DNA of 36,852 bases from Candidatus Janibacter merdipullorum (GTDB lineage Bacteria > Actinomycetota > Actinomycetes > Actinomycetales > Dermatophilaceae): contig DXAR01000155.1 in assembly GCA_019116945.1 (NCBI GenBank), positions 1-36,852 on the forward strand. The letters are read 5' to 3'. Shown here one piece after another: positions 7,536 through 16,420 of this stretch (positions within the stretch are counted from its first letter, which is position 1; each line of letters starts with the position of its first letter). Below the pieces are notes generated by a model that had not been told where the DNA came from, did not search any database, and was given only the letters and a program-made list of their open reading frames with translations. The position numbers were made by a program, and so were the translations under genes.

Positions 7536-7601
7536 CCTGACGGCGTTGTAGGCACCCGGCCGACGAAATTTCGCAGCACGGGCGCGCACAACGCCGTCAG
7601 G
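7536..7601. repeat. 66-bp concentric imperfect palindrome
   Basis: Outer arms CCTGACGGCGTTGT (7536-7549) and ACAACGCCGTCAGG (7588-7601) are perfect inverted repeats. The core CGAAATTTCG (7564-7573) is itself a perfect palindrome with the same centre (7568.5). In the interior, 7 of 14 positions also match. It lies between the nagZ promoter and the terminator of tRNA-Ser(CGA). It may be a small palindromic repeat family member, a mobile-element remnant or a large operator. Confidence 0.8.
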
Positions 7602-7621
7602 TCACCACCGGGGGCGCACGA

Positions 7622-7654
7622 CAATGGCCGGGCCCCGAGGGGGCCCGGCCATTG
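7622..7654 (-). terminator. Terminator of tRNA-Ser(CGA)
   Basis: A perfect 15-bp stem with a 3-nt loop: CAATGGCCGGGCCCC (7622-7636), loop GAG, GGGGCCCGGCCATTG (7640-7654). It lies 3' of the tRNA on the minus strand. Confidence 0.75.
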
Positions 7655-7676
7655 CGGTGTCCTGCGTCAGGACAAC

Positions 7677-7766
7677 TGGCGGTGGCGGTGGGATTTGAAC
7701 CCACGGTCGGCGTCAACCGACAAACGCTTTCGAGGCGTTCTCCTTAGGCCGCTCGGACACGCCACC
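7677..7766 (-). tRNA. tRNA-Ser(CGA), CCA encoded
   Basis: The minus-strand transcript begins GGTGGCG and ends CGCCACC-G-CCA. The anticodon loop within ACGCCTCGAAAGCGT gives CGA, reading UCG. The T-arm contains GGTTCAAATCC. A long class II variable arm fits serine. The CCA is encoded at 7677-7679. A minus-strand -10-like TAGTGT lies at 7779-7774, 7 nt upstream of the 5' end. Confidence 0.95.
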
Positions 7767-7813
7767 GCGGAGCACACTACAAGAGCAGCCCCCTTCGCCC
7801 CGAATCGAGCCGC

Positions 7814-8302
7814 TCACCCCTCCCCGCGGTGGGTGGCGAAGAAGGTCTGGAGCACGTCGACGCACTCGGCCTCGCGCACCCCGCCCACGACCTCCGCGCG
7901 GTGCACCGAGCGGCGGCCGCGGACGATGTCCCACACCGAGCCGCACGCGCCCAGCTTGGCGTCCCAGGCCCCGAGGACGACCCGGGGCACCCGGGCGAGG
8001 ACGACCGCGCCGGCACACATCGGGCAGGGTTCGAGGGTGACGACGAGGGTGCACCCCTCGAGGCGCCACTCCCCCTTCGCCAGCGCGGCCGCCCGCATGG
8101 CCACCACCTCGGCGTGGCCCGTCGGGTCACCATCGCGCTCGCGGGTGTTGCGCCCTTCGCCGATGATCTCGCCGGCGGCGTCGACGACCACCGCGCCGAC
8201 GGGCACGTCGCCATCGGCGGCCGCCTCGACCGCCAGCTCCAGGGCGCGGCCCATCCACGCCTCCTCGTCGGGGCGGCGCGGCCGCGTGGGGTCGTGAGTC
8301 AC
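7814..8302 (-). CDS. tadA: tRNA adenosine(34) deaminase TadA
   Basis: A 162-residue cytidine-deaminase-fold protein. The zinc and catalytic residues are HAE (63-65, His ligand and Glu proton shuttle) and PCPMC (92-96, two Cys ligands), preceded by [11 protein letters not shown]. It converts A34 to inosine in tRNA-Arg(ACG); that tRNA is itself present at the end of this window. The start chosen is GTG 8302, which lies 33 bp from the divergent upp start. A GAGACT hexamer ends exactly 6 nt upstream, so it may be leaderless. An internal Met at residue 17 is the alternative start. A longer open frame extending into upp is a shadow. Confidence 0.88.
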   Translation of the reverse strand: MTHDPTRPRRPDEEAWMGRALELAVEAAADGDVPVGAVVVDAAGEIIGEGRNTRERDGDPTGHAEVVAMRAAALAKGEWRLEGCTLVVTLEPCPMCAGAVVLARVPRVVLGAWDAKLGACGSVWDIVRGRRSVHRAEVVGGVREAECVDVLQTFFATHRGEG

Positions 8303-8322
8303 CCGCCCAGTCTCGCGCACGG

Positions 8323-8328
8323 TAGTTT
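8323..8328 (+). promoter_or_regulatory. -10 element TAGTTT of upp
   Basis: TAGTTT ends 7 nt before the upp ATG at 8336 with no Shine-Dalgarno between, implying a leaderless or nearly leaderless transcript. It lies in the 33-bp gap shared with the divergent tadA. Confidence 0.5.
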
Positions 8329-8335
8329 CGGCACC

Positions 8336-8974
8336 ATGCGCGTCATTGTCCCGGACCACCCGCTCATCGCTCACAAGCTGACCTATCTGCGGAGCAAGGA
8401 CACCCACAGCCCGACCTTCCGTCGGCTCGCCGACGAGCTCGTCACGCTGCTCGCCTACGAGGCGACCCGCGAGGTGCGCTGCGAGCCCTTCGACATCGAG
8501 ACGCCGGTCGCCTCGACGACCGGCATGAAGCTCTCCACCCCCAAGCCCCTCGTCGTCCCGATCCTCCGCGCCGGGCTGGGGATGCTCGAGGGCATGGTCC
8601 GGCTGCTGCCGACCGCCGAGGTGGGCTTCCTCGGGATGCTGCGCAACGAGGAGACGCTCGAGGCCGTCACCTATGCCAACCGGCTGCCGGACGACCTCTC
8701 CGGTCGACAGTGCTATGTCATCGACCCGATGCTCGCGACCGGCGGCACGCTCGCGATGTCGATCCAGTACCTCGTCGAGCGCGGGGCGGACGACATCACC
8801 GCCGTGACCCTCCTGGCGGCCCCGGAGGGCATCGAGGCGATGGAGCGGGAGCTCGGCGACCTCAACGTCCCCATCACCCTCGTCACCGGGGCCATCGACG
8901 AGCGGCTCGACGACAACGGCTACATCATCCCCGGCCTCGGGGACGCGGGGGACCGCCTCTACGGCATCGTCTGA
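8336..8974 (+). CDS. upp: Uracil phosphoribosyltransferase
   Basis: A 212-residue protein of typical UPRT length. [19 protein letters not shown] is the family start, [12 protein letters not shown] is a conserved active-site segment, and the PRPP-binding loop [16 protein letters not shown] lies at about 128-143. The C-terminal [17 protein letters not shown] is the uracil-binding hood motif. It makes UMP from uracil and PRPP in pyrimidine salvage. The ATG at 8336 is chosen because it gives the exact family N-terminus and is preceded by TAGTTT at leaderless spacing. A long in-frame upstream extension is not real. Confidence 0.95.
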   Translation: MRVIVPDHPLIAHKLTYLRSKDTHSPTFRRLADELVTLLAYEATREVRCEPFDIETPVASTTGMKLSTPKPLVVPILRAGLGMLEGMVRLLPTAEVGFLGMLRNEETLEAVTYANRLPDDLSGRQCYVIDPMLATGGTLAMSIQYLVERGADDITAVTLLAAPEGIEAMERELGDLNVPITLVTGAIDERLDDNGYIIPGLGDAGDRLYGIV

Positions 8975-9034
8975 TCGACTCGCGCCGCCGCCGGCCCGAT
9001 CACTGCCGACGGCGCGCCCACGCCCACGTCGTCG

Positions 9035-9049
9035 ATCACACCAGTCACA
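9035..9049 (+). promoter_or_regulatory. Direct repeat ATCACA-N3-GTCACA upstream of the PH-domain operon
   Basis: Two TCACA half-sites with a 9-bp period (9035-9040 and 9044-9049) lie 76-90 bp before the small ORF. The form recalls the direct-repeat boxes reported for the response regulator MtrA in actinobacteria. The following CTGCAACACTGG forms a CCAGT/ACTGG dyad with it (9042-9062). This is assignment by resemblance only. Confidence 0.25.
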
Positions 9050-9124
9050 TCTGCAACACTGGAGCGTCCCACTGCGCCCACGAGGGCCCAGGCGCTGCCC
9101 GCCACCGACGGAGAAGAACGAGTC

Positions 9125-9298
9125 ATGAACACGCCACCGATCAAGAAGATCGTCCTCTGGCTGCTCACGATCTTCCTGCTCTACGCGATCCTCACCTCGC
9201 CCACCGAGGCCGCCAACATCGTCGGCTCCGCGTGGGAGGTCATCGCCAACGGCGTGCGCAACATCGGCCGCTTCTTCGACTCCCTCATCGCGAGGTAG
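9125..9298 (+). CDS. 57-residue single-helix membrane protein
   Basis: ATG 9125 opens MNTPPIKKIVLWLLTIFLLY and the protein ends SLIAR after 57 residues. One transmembrane helix spans about residues 8-25, followed by a short amphipathic tail (VIANGVRNIGRFFDSL). GGAG lies 11 nt upstream. The stop is 2 nt before the start of the PH-domain protein, so the two are translationally coupled. Tiny proteins of this kind precede PH-domain genes in other actinobacteria, from recollection. The function is unknown; a partner of the PH-domain protein is plausible. Confidence 0.75.
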   Translation: MNTPPIKKIVLWLLTIFLLYAILTSPTEAANIVGSAWEVIANGVRNIGRFFDSLIAR

Positions 9299-9300
9299 CC

Positions 9301-10050
9301 ATGACCGAGGAGGTCGCCCACCGGGGGCTGCGGCGCTATCTCCTCCCCGGCGAGAACCCGGTGGCGGAGATCCGTCACCACGGGATCGTCCTGGTCAAGC
9401 CCGCCGCCGCGGTCATCGCCGCCACGGCCCTGTGCCTATGGCTGGACCTGTCGGTGAGCGACGCCCAGAGCGGGATCCTCTCGTGGATCTGGTTCCTCTG
9501 GCTCGGCGTCCTCGGCTGGGCCCTCTGGCAGTGGATCGAGTGGCGCCACACGCGGGTTGTCGCCACCGACAAGCGGATCGTCCTCTTCGAGGGGTGGATC
9601 AACCACAAGGTCTCGATGATGCCGCTGAAGAAGGTCACCGACATGGGCTACGAGCGATCCCTGCTCGGCCGCCTGCTCGGCTACGGCACCTTCGTCCTCG
9701 AGAGCGCCGGCCAGGACCAGGCGCTGTCCCGGATCTCCTTCGTCCCGGACCCCGACGACAACTACCGGGCCATCTGCTCGGTCGTCTTCGGCATGAGTCG
9801 CGGCATGGACGATGACGAGGAGGACCACCGGGACGAGGATGCGGCCTGGGAGACCTCGGCGGACTACGCGACCCGCCTCGGGGTCGTCGACGGCGTGTAC
9901 GTCGGCGGCTCCCCCTGGGACGGCCGCCACGAGGAGGCCGCCCCGGCGCCCCGGCGCGACACCTCCGTCTACCGCAGCCGCGACCTGCTGCGCCGGGACC
10001 ACGACGCGGACACGGGCGAGCTCCCTCCCTACGACCCGGGCGCCTACTGA
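9301..10050 (+). CDS. Bacterial PH-domain (bPH2/YdbS-like) membrane protein
   Basis: A 249-residue protein. Two membrane helices at about 32-46 and 56-80 precede a bacterial pleckstrin-homology domain (about 80-165) with the typical RVVATDKRIVLFEGWINHKVSMMPLKKVTDMGYERSLLGRLLGYG pattern (DUF304 family). The C-terminal 80 residues are acidic and probably disordered. Family members are membrane-associated and of unclear function. ATG 9301 follows the small ORF by 2 nt. The transcript ends at a strong hairpin shared with pntB. A longer open frame beginning inside upp is a shadow. Confidence 0.85.
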   Translation: MTEEVAHRGLRRYLLPGENPVAEIRHHGIVLVKPAAAVIAATALCLWLDLSVSDAQSGILSWIWFLWLGVLGWALWQWIEWRHTRVVATDKRIVLFEGWINHKVSMMPLKKVTDMGYERSLLGRLLGYGTFVLESAGQDQALSRISFVPDPDDNYRAICSVVFGMSRGMDDDEEDHRDEDAAWETSADYATRLGVVDGVYVGGSPWDGRHEEAAPAPRRDTSVYRSRDLLRRDHDADTGELPPYDPGAY

Positions 10051-10085
10051 GGGGCGACGAGCCCGGGCAGCACCGCGCAACACGA

Positions 10086-10129
10086 CGAAGGGCGGCGCCC
10101 ACCCCTTCTCGGGTGAGCGCCGCCCTTCG
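10086..10129. terminator. Bidirectional terminator between the PH-domain gene and pntB
   Basis: CGAAGGGCGGCGC (10086-10098) pairs perfectly with GCGCCGCCCTTCG (10117-10129). Inner CACCC/GGGTG pairing extends it around a CTTCTC loop. It lies between two convergent genes. Both stem ends are copies of the frequent CGAAGGG motif. Confidence 0.8.
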
Positions 10130-10139
10130 CTGTGGTGGC

Positions 10140-11591
10140 TCAGAGCGCCTTGAGGATGTCCCCGACGCGTTCCTTGGCGTCGCCGAAGAGCATCTGGGTG
10201 TTCTCCCTGAAGAAGAGCGGGTTCTGCACCCCGGCGTAGCCCACGGCCATGGACCGCTTGAAGACGATGACGTCCTTGGCATTCCAGACCTCGAGGACGG
10301 GCATCCCGGCGATCGGGCTGCTCGGGTCCTCCGACGCGGCCGGGTTCACCGTGTCGTTGGCGCCGATGACGAGGACGACGTCCGTCTCCGGGAGGTCGTC
10401 GTTGATCTCGTCCATCTCAAGCACGACGTCGTAGGGCACCTTGGCCTCCGCGAGGAGGACGTTCATGTGCCCGGGAAGGCGACCGGCGACGGGGTGGATG
10501 CCGAAGCGGACGTCCACCCCCTTCGCCCGCAGCTGCTCGGTGAGGTCGGCCACCGGGTACTGCGCCTGGGCCACGGCCATGCCGTACCCGGGCGTGATGA
10601 CGACCGAGGAGGCGCCGGCGAGCATCTCGGCGACGGAGTCGGCCGTGATCTCGCGGTGCTCACCCTGCTCCTCGTCCCCACCCGACGACGGCGCCTCGGC
10701 CCCGAAGCCACCGGCGATGACGGAGATGAAGGAGCGGTTCATCGCCTTGCACATGATGTAGGAGAGGAAGGCACCCGAGGAGCCGACGAGCGCACCGGTG
10801 ACGATGAGCAGGTCGTTGGAGAGCATGAAGCCCGCCGCGGCCGCGGCCCAGCCCGAGTAGCTGTTGAGCATCGAGATGACGACCGGCATGTCACCGCCGC
10901 CGATGGAGGCGACGAGGTGCCAGCCGAAGAGGAGCGCGATGACGGTCATGATGCCCAGCGGCACGAGCGAGGGCGAGATGACGAACCACACGCCCAGCGC
11001 GACAGAGACGAGCACGGCCAGCAGGTTGAGCCAGTGGCGCGCCGGCAGCACGAGCGGTGCGGACTTCATCTTCGCGGACAGCTTGAGGTTGGCCACGATC
11101 GAGCCGGTGAAGGTCAGCGCACCGATGAAGACACCGACGAAGACCTCACCGTTGTGGATCCCGACCATGTCGATGGCCTCGAGCTCCCGGTGCGCCTGGA
11201 CCGCCTCCGCGGAGTCGCCGTGCGCCCCGAGGAAGGAGTTGTAGCCGACGAGCACCGCGGCCAGGCCGACGAAGGAGTGCATCATCGCGATGAGCTCGGG
11301 CATGCCGGTCATCTCGACCCGGCGGGCGAAGCGGACACCGATCATGCCGCCGAGGGCCATGGTGATGACGAGGACGCCCAGCCCCCACTTGCCGGCGTCG
11401 GCGGCGGCGCCGGGGCCGTCGTAGACGCCCTTGACGACGAGCGCGATGGTCGCCACGAGGGCGATGACCATGCCGGCGATGCCGAACCAGTTGCCGTGCC
11501 TCGCGGACTCGTGCTTGCTCAGCCCGGCAAGGCTGAGGATGAACAGCAGGGCCGCGATGATGTACGCGGCGGTGACGACGGTGGAAAGCAC
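10140..11591 (-). CDS. pntB: NAD(P) transhydrogenase subunit beta
   Basis: A 483-residue protein. The N-terminal 270 residues hold 8-9 transmembrane helices of proton-channel domain II ([43 protein letters not shown]). The C-terminal 180 residues are the NADP(H)-binding domain III with [35 protein letters not shown] and [15 protein letters not shown]. With PntA it couples proton entry to hydride transfer from NADH to NADP+. Start GTG 11591 lies 3 nt after the pntA stop, and the length matches the family. The product would supply NADPH. Confidence 0.95.
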   Translation of the reverse strand: MLSTVVTAAYIIAALLFILSLAGLSKHESARHGNWFGIAGMVIALVATIALVVKGVYDGPGAAADAGKWGLGVLVITMALGGMIGVRFARRVEMTGMPELIAMMHSFVGLAAVLVGYNSFLGAHGDSAEAVQAHRELEAIDMVGIHNGEVFVGVFIGALTFTGSIVANLKLSAKMKSAPLVLPARHWLNLLAVLVSVALGVWFVISPSLVPLGIMTVIALLFGWHLVASIGGGDMPVVISMLNSYSGWAAAAAGFMLSNDLLIVTGALVGSSGAFLSYIMCKAMNRSFISVIAGGFGAEAPSSGGDEEQGEHREITADSVAEMLAGASSVVITPGYGMAVAQAQYPVADLTEQLRAKGVDVRFGIHPVAGRLPGHMNVLLAEAKVPYDVVLEMDEINDDLPETDVVLVIGANDTVNPAASEDPSSPIAGMPVLEVWNAKDVIVFKRSMAVGYAGVQNPLFFRENTQMLFGDAKERVGDILKAL

Positions 11592-11594
11592 GAC

Positions 11595-13127
11595 TCAGCC
11601 CTTCCGGAACATGTTGAGCATCCGCTGCGTCACGGTGAACCCACCGAAGACGTTGATGCTGGCGAAGAAGATCGCGGCTGCGGCGACCACCTGGATGGCC
11701 AGGTTCGAGGACGTCACCTGGAGCAGGGCGCCGACGACGATGATCCCGGAGATCGCATTCGTCACCGACATCAACGGGGTGTGCAGCGCGTGGGCGACAT
11801 TGCCGATGACGTAGAAGCCGATGACGACGGCCAGCGCGAAGACGATGAAGTGCGACAAGAACGCCGCGGGCATGAAGGCCGCCGCGAGAAGGAACAGCGC
11901 AGCAGCACCACCGATGAGCCAGAACTTGCGGTTCGGGTCGACCGGCTTCTCGGGCTCGGGCTCGGGCGCCGGTGTCGCGGCGGCCGGAGCGGACGGCGCC
12001 GCGGAGACCTGGACCGGTGGCGGCGGCCAGAGCGTCTCGCTCTCCCGGGTCACCGTCATCCCGCGCACGACGGTGTCCTCCATGTCGAGGACGGCCTGGC
12101 CGTCCTTCTCCGGGGTGATGAGCTTGAGGAGGTTGACGATGTTCGTGCCGTAGAGCTGGCTCGCCTGCGTGGGCAGACGACCGGCCAGGTCGGTGTAGCC
12201 GATGATCCGGACACCGCCCTCGGTGACGACGCGCTCGTCGGCGACCGACCCGGCGACATTGCCCCCGGACCCGGCGGCCATGTCGACGATGACCGAACCC
12301 GGCTTCATCGACGCGACCATCTCCTCGGTGATGAGGCGCGGCGCGGCCTTGCCCGGGATGAGGGCCGTCGTGATGATGATGTCGACGTCCTTGGCCTGCT
12401 CCGCGTACAGTTCGGCAGCCTTGGCGTTGAAGTCCTCCGAGGCCTCCTTCGCGTACCCGTCGCTCGAGACCTCCTGCTCGACATCGACCTGGAGGAACTC
12501 CGCCCCCATCGACTCGACCTGCTCGGCCACCTCCGGCCGCACGTCGAAGGCACGCACGATCGCGCCGAGCGAGCCCGCCGCACCGATCGCGGCGAGACCG
12601 GCCACACCGGCGCCGCAGACGAGGACCTTCGCCGGCGGGACCTTGCCCGCAGCGGTGACCTGACCGGTGAAGAGACCGCCGAACTCGTGCGCCGACTCGA
12701 CGACGGCGCGGTAGCCGGCGATGTTGGCCATCGAGGAGAGGACGTCGAGGGACTGCGCTCGCGAGATGCGCGGCACGGCATCCATCGCGAGCGCGGTGAC
12801 ACCCTGCGCCCGCAGGGACTCGACCTTGTCCGGGTTGAGCGCCGGAGCGAGGAGAGAGGCGAGGATCGCCCCGGACCGCAGCCGTGGCACCTCCTCGTCG
12901 GTGGGGGCGTTGACCTTGGCGACGACGTCGCTGGCCCACACCTCCTCGGTCTCGCCGAGCGTGGCTCCGGCATCGACGTACCCCTGGTCGGGGTAGGCCG
13001 AGGCCTCTCCTGCGCCCGGCTCGACGGTCACGTCGTAGCCGAGCTTGATCAGCTGCTCCACGGTCTTCGGCGTCGCAGCTACACGGGTCTCCCCGGGCTT
13101 CGACTCCTTGGGCACGCCAAGTCGCAT
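11595..13127 (-). CDS. pntA: NAD(P) transhydrogenase subunit alpha
   Basis: A 510-residue single-polypeptide alpha subunit, the length of E. coli PntA. Domain I (1-380) shows [17 protein letters not shown], the NAD-binding [27 protein letters not shown] and the mobile loop [15 protein letters not shown] Pro/Ala/Glu-rich linker (about 385-415) leads to four C-terminal membrane helices of domain II ([64 protein letters not shown]). ATG 13127 has TGGAG at a good distance upstream. Many actinobacteria split this subunit in two; here it is fused. A much longer upstream frame is antisense to the next gene and is not real. Confidence 0.95.
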   Translation of the reverse strand: MRLGVPKESKPGETRVAATPKTVEQLIKLGYDVTVEPGAGEASAYPDQGYVDAGATLGETEEVWASDVVAKVNAPTDEEVPRLRSGAILASLLAPALNPDKVESLRAQGVTALAMDAVPRISRAQSLDVLSSMANIAGYRAVVESAHEFGGLFTGQVTAAGKVPPAKVLVCGAGVAGLAAIGAAGSLGAIVRAFDVRPEVAEQVESMGAEFLQVDVEQEVSSDGYAKEASEDFNAKAAELYAEQAKDVDIIITTALIPGKAAPRLITEEMVASMKPGSVIVDMAAGSGGNVAGSVADERVVTEGGVRIIGYTDLAGRLPTQASQLYGTNIVNLLKLITPEKDGQAVLDMEDTVVRGMTVTRESETLWPPPPVQVSAAPSAPAAATPAPEPEPEKPVDPNRKFWLIGGAAALFLLAAAFMPAAFLSHFIVFALAVVIGFYVIGNVAHALHTPLMSVTNAISGIIVVGALLQVTSSNLAIQVVAAAAIFFASINVFGGFTVTQRMLNMFRKG

Positions 13128-13170
13128 CGTCACTCCAGTACAGGGGTGTGGTGGATGTGGGTCGCAGGGC

Positions 13171-13176
13171 AACCTA
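13171..13176 (-). promoter_or_regulatory. Candidate -10 element of pntAB
   Basis: Minus-strand TAGGTT lies 44 nt upstream of the pntA ATG, with the Shine-Dalgarno downstream of it. The wider gap 13128-13310 also contains a TGTGA-N12-TCACA dyad (13205-13226) whose spacing does not fit CRP. No -35 is clear. Confidence 0.3.
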
Positions 13177-13310
13177 CGACAGAGCGCGACGCTGCGTCCG
13201 GCATTGTGATGGGGACGACCGTCACACCGACACAACGTGAGACGGCGATCCGCGATGCGGACCGGTCCGGGTAATGACCCCCGGTCGACCCACGGTGGAC
13301 TACCGAGGAG

Positions 13311-13316
13311 TAACAT
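13311..13316 (+). promoter_or_regulatory. -10 element TAACAT, leaderless promoter
   Basis: TAACAT ends exactly 6 nt before the GTG start at 13323 and no Shine-Dalgarno lies between. Confidence 0.55.
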
Positions 13317-13322
13317 CACGGC

Positions 13323-14972
13323 GTGGACGACGACGAGAGGAGCGGTGGGGCACGCGCCGTGGCAGCCGCTGCGGGACACGGCACGACGACGATGTTCACC
13401 CTCTCGGGGGCGCATATCTTCCCGCTCTACGACGGGGCGGTGCAGAGCGACCCGCCCGTCCGCCTCCTCGACGTGCGGCACGAGCAGACCGCGGTCTTCG
13501 CGGCCGAGGCGATGGGCAAGCTCACCCGCCGCCCCGGACTGGCGGCGCTCACCGCCGGCCCGGGCGTGACGAACGGCGTCAGCGCCATCACCCAGGCACA
13601 CCAGTCCGGCTCCCCGCTCGTCGTCCTCGGCGGCCGGGCCGCGAGCTACTCCTGGGGTCGAGGCGCCCTGCAGGAGTTCGACCACCCGCCGCTGCTCAGC
13701 GCCATCACCAAGGACGCCACGACGGTCCACTCCGTGGAAAAGATCGCCCCAGCGGTCGACGAGGCCTTCCGCCTCGCCGCCGCGCCCCACCGCGGCCCGG
13801 TCTTCCTCGACCTTCCGGTCGACGAGCTCTTCAACGAGACCGAAGGGGAGCCGGTCACCGCCTCCACCACAGCGCCGGCCCCACCCGACGGGTCCGACGT
13901 CGCCGCCATCGCACGCCTGCTCGCCGCGGCGGAGCGCCCCCTTCTCGTCCTCGGGTCCGATGTGTGGAGCGACCGGGCGGAGCACGCCGCCCGGCGCTTC
14001 GTCACCGACCTCGGTCTCCCGACGCTGACCAACGGCATGGGTCGCGGGATCATCCCCGCCGGTGACGACCTGCTCGTCGGACGCGCCCGACGACGTGCCG
14101 TCGGCACCTGCGACCTGGCGATCGTCATCGGCACCCCCCTCGACTTCCGGCTGCAGTACGGCGCCTTCGGCGGGGACCGCGGCGCACCGGAGGCGCACGT
14201 CGTCCACGTCGGCGACTCGGCCGCGCAGGTGAGCGGGCACGCGGAGCTCGCGGCGAGCGCCTCCGGGGACCTCACCTCCTTCTTCGACGCCCTGCAGGCG
14301 CAGCTCGAGCGTGACGGGCACCCCAGCTGGTCCAGCTGGGCGCAGGGCCTGGCAGAGGAGGCAGCAGCCCGCGGCGATCGCGACCGGGAGCTGCTCACGA
14401 GCACCGTCGACCCCGTGCACCCGGCCCGCATCTACGGGGAGCTCCTCCCCCGGCTCGCCGAGGACGCCGTCGTCATCGGCGACGGCGGCGACTTCGTCTC
14501 CTGGGCAGGGCGGTTCATCGAGCCCACCCGCCCCGGGGCGTGGCTCGACCCCGGCCCCTTCGGCTGTCTCGGCGCCGGCCTCGGTGCGGCGATCGCGGCC
14601 CGCATCGCCCGCCCTTCGTCGCAGGTCGTGCTCCTCCTCGGGGACGGGGCGGCCGGCATGTCGCTCATGGACGTCGACACGCTCGTCCGCCACGACCTGC
14701 CGGTCGTGATGATCATGGGCAACAACGGCGCCTGGGGGCTGGAGAAGCAGCCGATGCAGATGCTCTACGGCTACGACGTCGCCGCGGACCTCTCCCCCGG
14801 CACCCGCTACGACCAGGTCGTCACCGCCCTCGGCGGCGGCGGGGAGTTGGTCACCGACCCCGCGCAGATCGGGCAGGCCATCGACCGGGCCTTCGCCTCC
14901 GGCGTCCCCTACCTCGTCAACATCGTCACCGATCCGGAGATCCCCTACCCCCGCTCGACGACGGGGATGTGA
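13323..14972 (+). CDS. Acetolactate-synthase-like ThDP enzyme (IlvG-type)
   Basis: A 549-residue three-domain thiamin-diphosphate enzyme. The pyrimidine domain carries [18 protein letters not shown] with the catalytic Glu, followed by [19 protein letters not shown]. The central domain contains [12 protein letters not shown]. The C-terminal domain has the ThDP-Mg motif [15 protein letters not shown] ending in IMGNN. It resembles mycobacterial IlvG (Rv1820-type), a catalytic-subunit paralogue encoded without a regulatory subunit. Acetolactate synthase activity is possible, but 2-hydroxyacyl-CoA lyase or another carboligase reaction cannot be excluded. The GTG start is supported by TAACAT at leaderless spacing. 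It converges on the lyase-like gene with 17 bp between the two coding regions. Confidence 0.82.
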   Translation: MDDDERSGGARAVAAAAGHGTTTMFTLSGAHIFPLYDGAVQSDPPVRLLDVRHEQTAVFAAEAMGKLTRRPGLAALTAGPGVTNGVSAITQAHQSGSPLVVLGGRAASYSWGRGALQEFDHPPLLSAITKDATTVHSVEKIAPAVDEAFRLAAAPHRGPVFLDLPVDELFNETEGEPVTASTTAPAPPDGSDVAAIARLLAAAERPLLVLGSDVWSDRAEHAARRFVTDLGLPTLTNGMGRGIIPAGDDLLVGRARRRAVGTCDLAIVIGTPLDFRLQYGAFGGDRGAPEAHVVHVGDSAAQVSGHAELAASASGDLTSFFDALQAQLERDGHPSWSSWAQGLAEEAAARGDRDRELLTSTVDPVHPARIYGELLPRLAEDAVVIGDGGDFVSWAGRFIEPTRPGAWLDPGPFGCLGAGLGAAIAARIARPSSQVVLLLGDGAAGMSLMDVDTLVRHDLPVVMIMGNNGAWGLEKQPMQMLYGYDVAADLSPGTRYDQVVTALGGGGELVTDPAQIGQAIDRAFASGVPYLVNIVTDPEIPYPRSTTGM

Positions 14973-14989
14973 GCCGAAGGGGGGCTGCC

Positions 14990-16420
14990 TCAGCGGGTGA
15001 GCCGGTCGAGCACCGCCGCGAGCAGCGCCTCGCGCAGGGCCGGCGGCACCGCATCGAGCAGCGCGTTGACCTCGGCCATGCGGTCGGGCACCTGCAACGG
15101 CCCGTCACCGCCCCCGAGACCGGCGATGCCGAGCAGCCCGTCGAGGGTGCCCTCGTCAAGGCCTGCGGGGTCGATCTGCCGGGCGGCCGCGACCAGCTCC
15201 GGGTTGACCGTGACCGGGCCGGACTCCCGCGCTGCGGCGACGGACGCGGTCAGCGCGGCGATCAGCTCACCGACAATGGACGCGGTCGCCGCGCACAGGG
15301 TGAGGTGCAGCGTGGCCGGGTGCCCGGCGAAGGCCATCTGCGGCTGGACCAACCACCCGCGGGCAGCCATCTCGTCGGCGACCGTGAAGACGTCGCAGCC
15401 CGAGGTCGCCTCGAGCGCAAGCAGCGTCGAGTCGGGAGCGACGACGACCCGGAGCCCGTCGATCGCCTCCACGGCCGCGGCCACGTCGAGCGTCGCCCGC
15501 CGGGCCACCCCGGCCAGCTCGCGGTAGCGGTCGAGACCGATCGCGTGGACGACGGCCCAGGCCGCGGCGAGCGGGCCGCCGGACTTCGTCGACTGGAGGG
15601 TCGTGTTGAGCATCGTGTAGCCCGGCCACGCGGCCGAGGCGTAGAGGTGCCCGCGCCGCAGGCCGGGGTCGCGGTGCAGCAGGAGCGAGACGCCCTTGGG
15701 CGTGTAGGCGTACTTGTGCAGGTCGACCGAGATGCTGGTGACGCCCTCGACGGCGAAGGTCCACGGCGGCACGTCGTCGAGGAAGGGCAGCACCCACCCG
15801 CCGATGCACGCGTCGACGTGGCAGCGGATGCCCCGTCCCCCGGCGACCGCGGCGATCTCGGCGACCGGGTCGACGACGCCGTGGGCGTAGGAGGGCGCGG
15901 AGGCGACGAGCAGCACCGTGTCGTCGGTGACGGCGGCCGCCATCGCCGCCGGGTCGGCGCGGAATGTCGTCGCGTCGACCGGCACGCTCACGATCTCGAC
16001 GCCGAGGAGGTGCCCCGCCTTGTGCACCGCAGCGTGCACGGTGCTCGGCACGACGACCTGCGGCCGCTCGACGTGGGGCGAGCCATCGCGCGCGGCGAGC
16101 ACCGCGAGGATGAGCGACTCGGTGCCGCCCGAGGTGGCGGCACCGACGGTGGAGGGCGGGCCGTGAAGCAGGCCGGTGGCGAGCGCGACGAGCTCGGACT
16201 CCAGCCCGGCCAGCGAAGGGAAGGCCGTCGGGTCGAGACCGTTGGTCGAGGCAAAGGCCGCGAGCGCCTCCCGCCCGATGGCATCCGCCTCTGCCAGGCC
16301 AGAGTCGTAGACATAGCTCAGCGTGCGGCCACCGTGGGTCGGCAGGTCCTGCGCGCGAAGGGAGTCCAGCGCCGCCCGGATGTCGTCGGGCGGGGTGGGG
16401 CGGGTCGGGTCGAGCATCAT
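14990..16420 (-). CDS. PLP-dependent lyase/decarboxylase, sphingosine-1-phosphate lyase-like
   Basis: A 476-residue fold-type I PLP enzyme of the group II decarboxylase superfamily. The substrate-end motif [26 protein letters not shown], the phosphate-cup TSGGTES (96-102), [13 protein letters not shown] (Asp203 for the pyridine nitrogen) and [15 protein letters not shown] with Schiff-base Lys236 are arranged as in sphingosine-1-phosphate lyase. Residues after about 400 form an extra helical tail. The known reaction of that family is retro-aldol cleavage of a long-chain base phosphate, but the substrate here is not determined. The start overlaps the stop of the transporter gene (ATGATG), so they are translationally coupled. 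The second ATG at 16417 is equally possible. Confidence 0.8.
   Translation of the reverse strand: MMLDPTRPTPPDDIRAALDSLRAQDLPTHGGRTLSYVYDSGLAEADAIGREALAAFASTNGLDPTAFPSLAGLESELVALATGLLHGPPSTVGAATSGGTESLILAVLAARDGSPHVERPQVVVPSTVHAAVHKAGHLLGVEIVSVPVDATTFRADPAAMAAAVTDDTVLLVASAPSYAHGVVDPVAEIAAVAGGRGIRCHVDACIGGWVLPFLDDVPPWTFAVEGVTSISVDLHKYAYTPKGVSLLLHRDPGLRRGHLYASAAWPGYTMLNTTLQSTKSGGPLAAAWAVVHAIGLDRYRELAGVARRATLDVAAAVEAIDGLRVVVAPDSTLLALEATSGCDVFTVADEMAARGWLVQPQMAFAGHPATLHLTLCAATASIVGELIAALTASVAAARESGPVTVNPELVAAARQIDPAGLDEGTLDGLLGIAGLGGGDGPLQVPDRMAEVNALLDAVPPALREALLAAVLDRLTR

Noticed and set aside
4325-7540. Plus-strand open frame of 1071 codons
   Set aside because: It is exactly antisense to namZ and nagZ, is rich in Arg/Gly/Asp/His/Val and contains no recognisable domain.
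13205-13226. TGTGA-N12-TCACA inverted repeat upstream of pntA considered as a CRP site
   Set aside because: Spacing is 12 bp instead of 6, so it does not fit CRP/GlxR; it may be another dyad or chance.
10113-13274. Plus-strand open frame of 1053 codons
   Set aside because: Antisense to pntA and pntB; composition is that of the complementary strand of high-GC genes.
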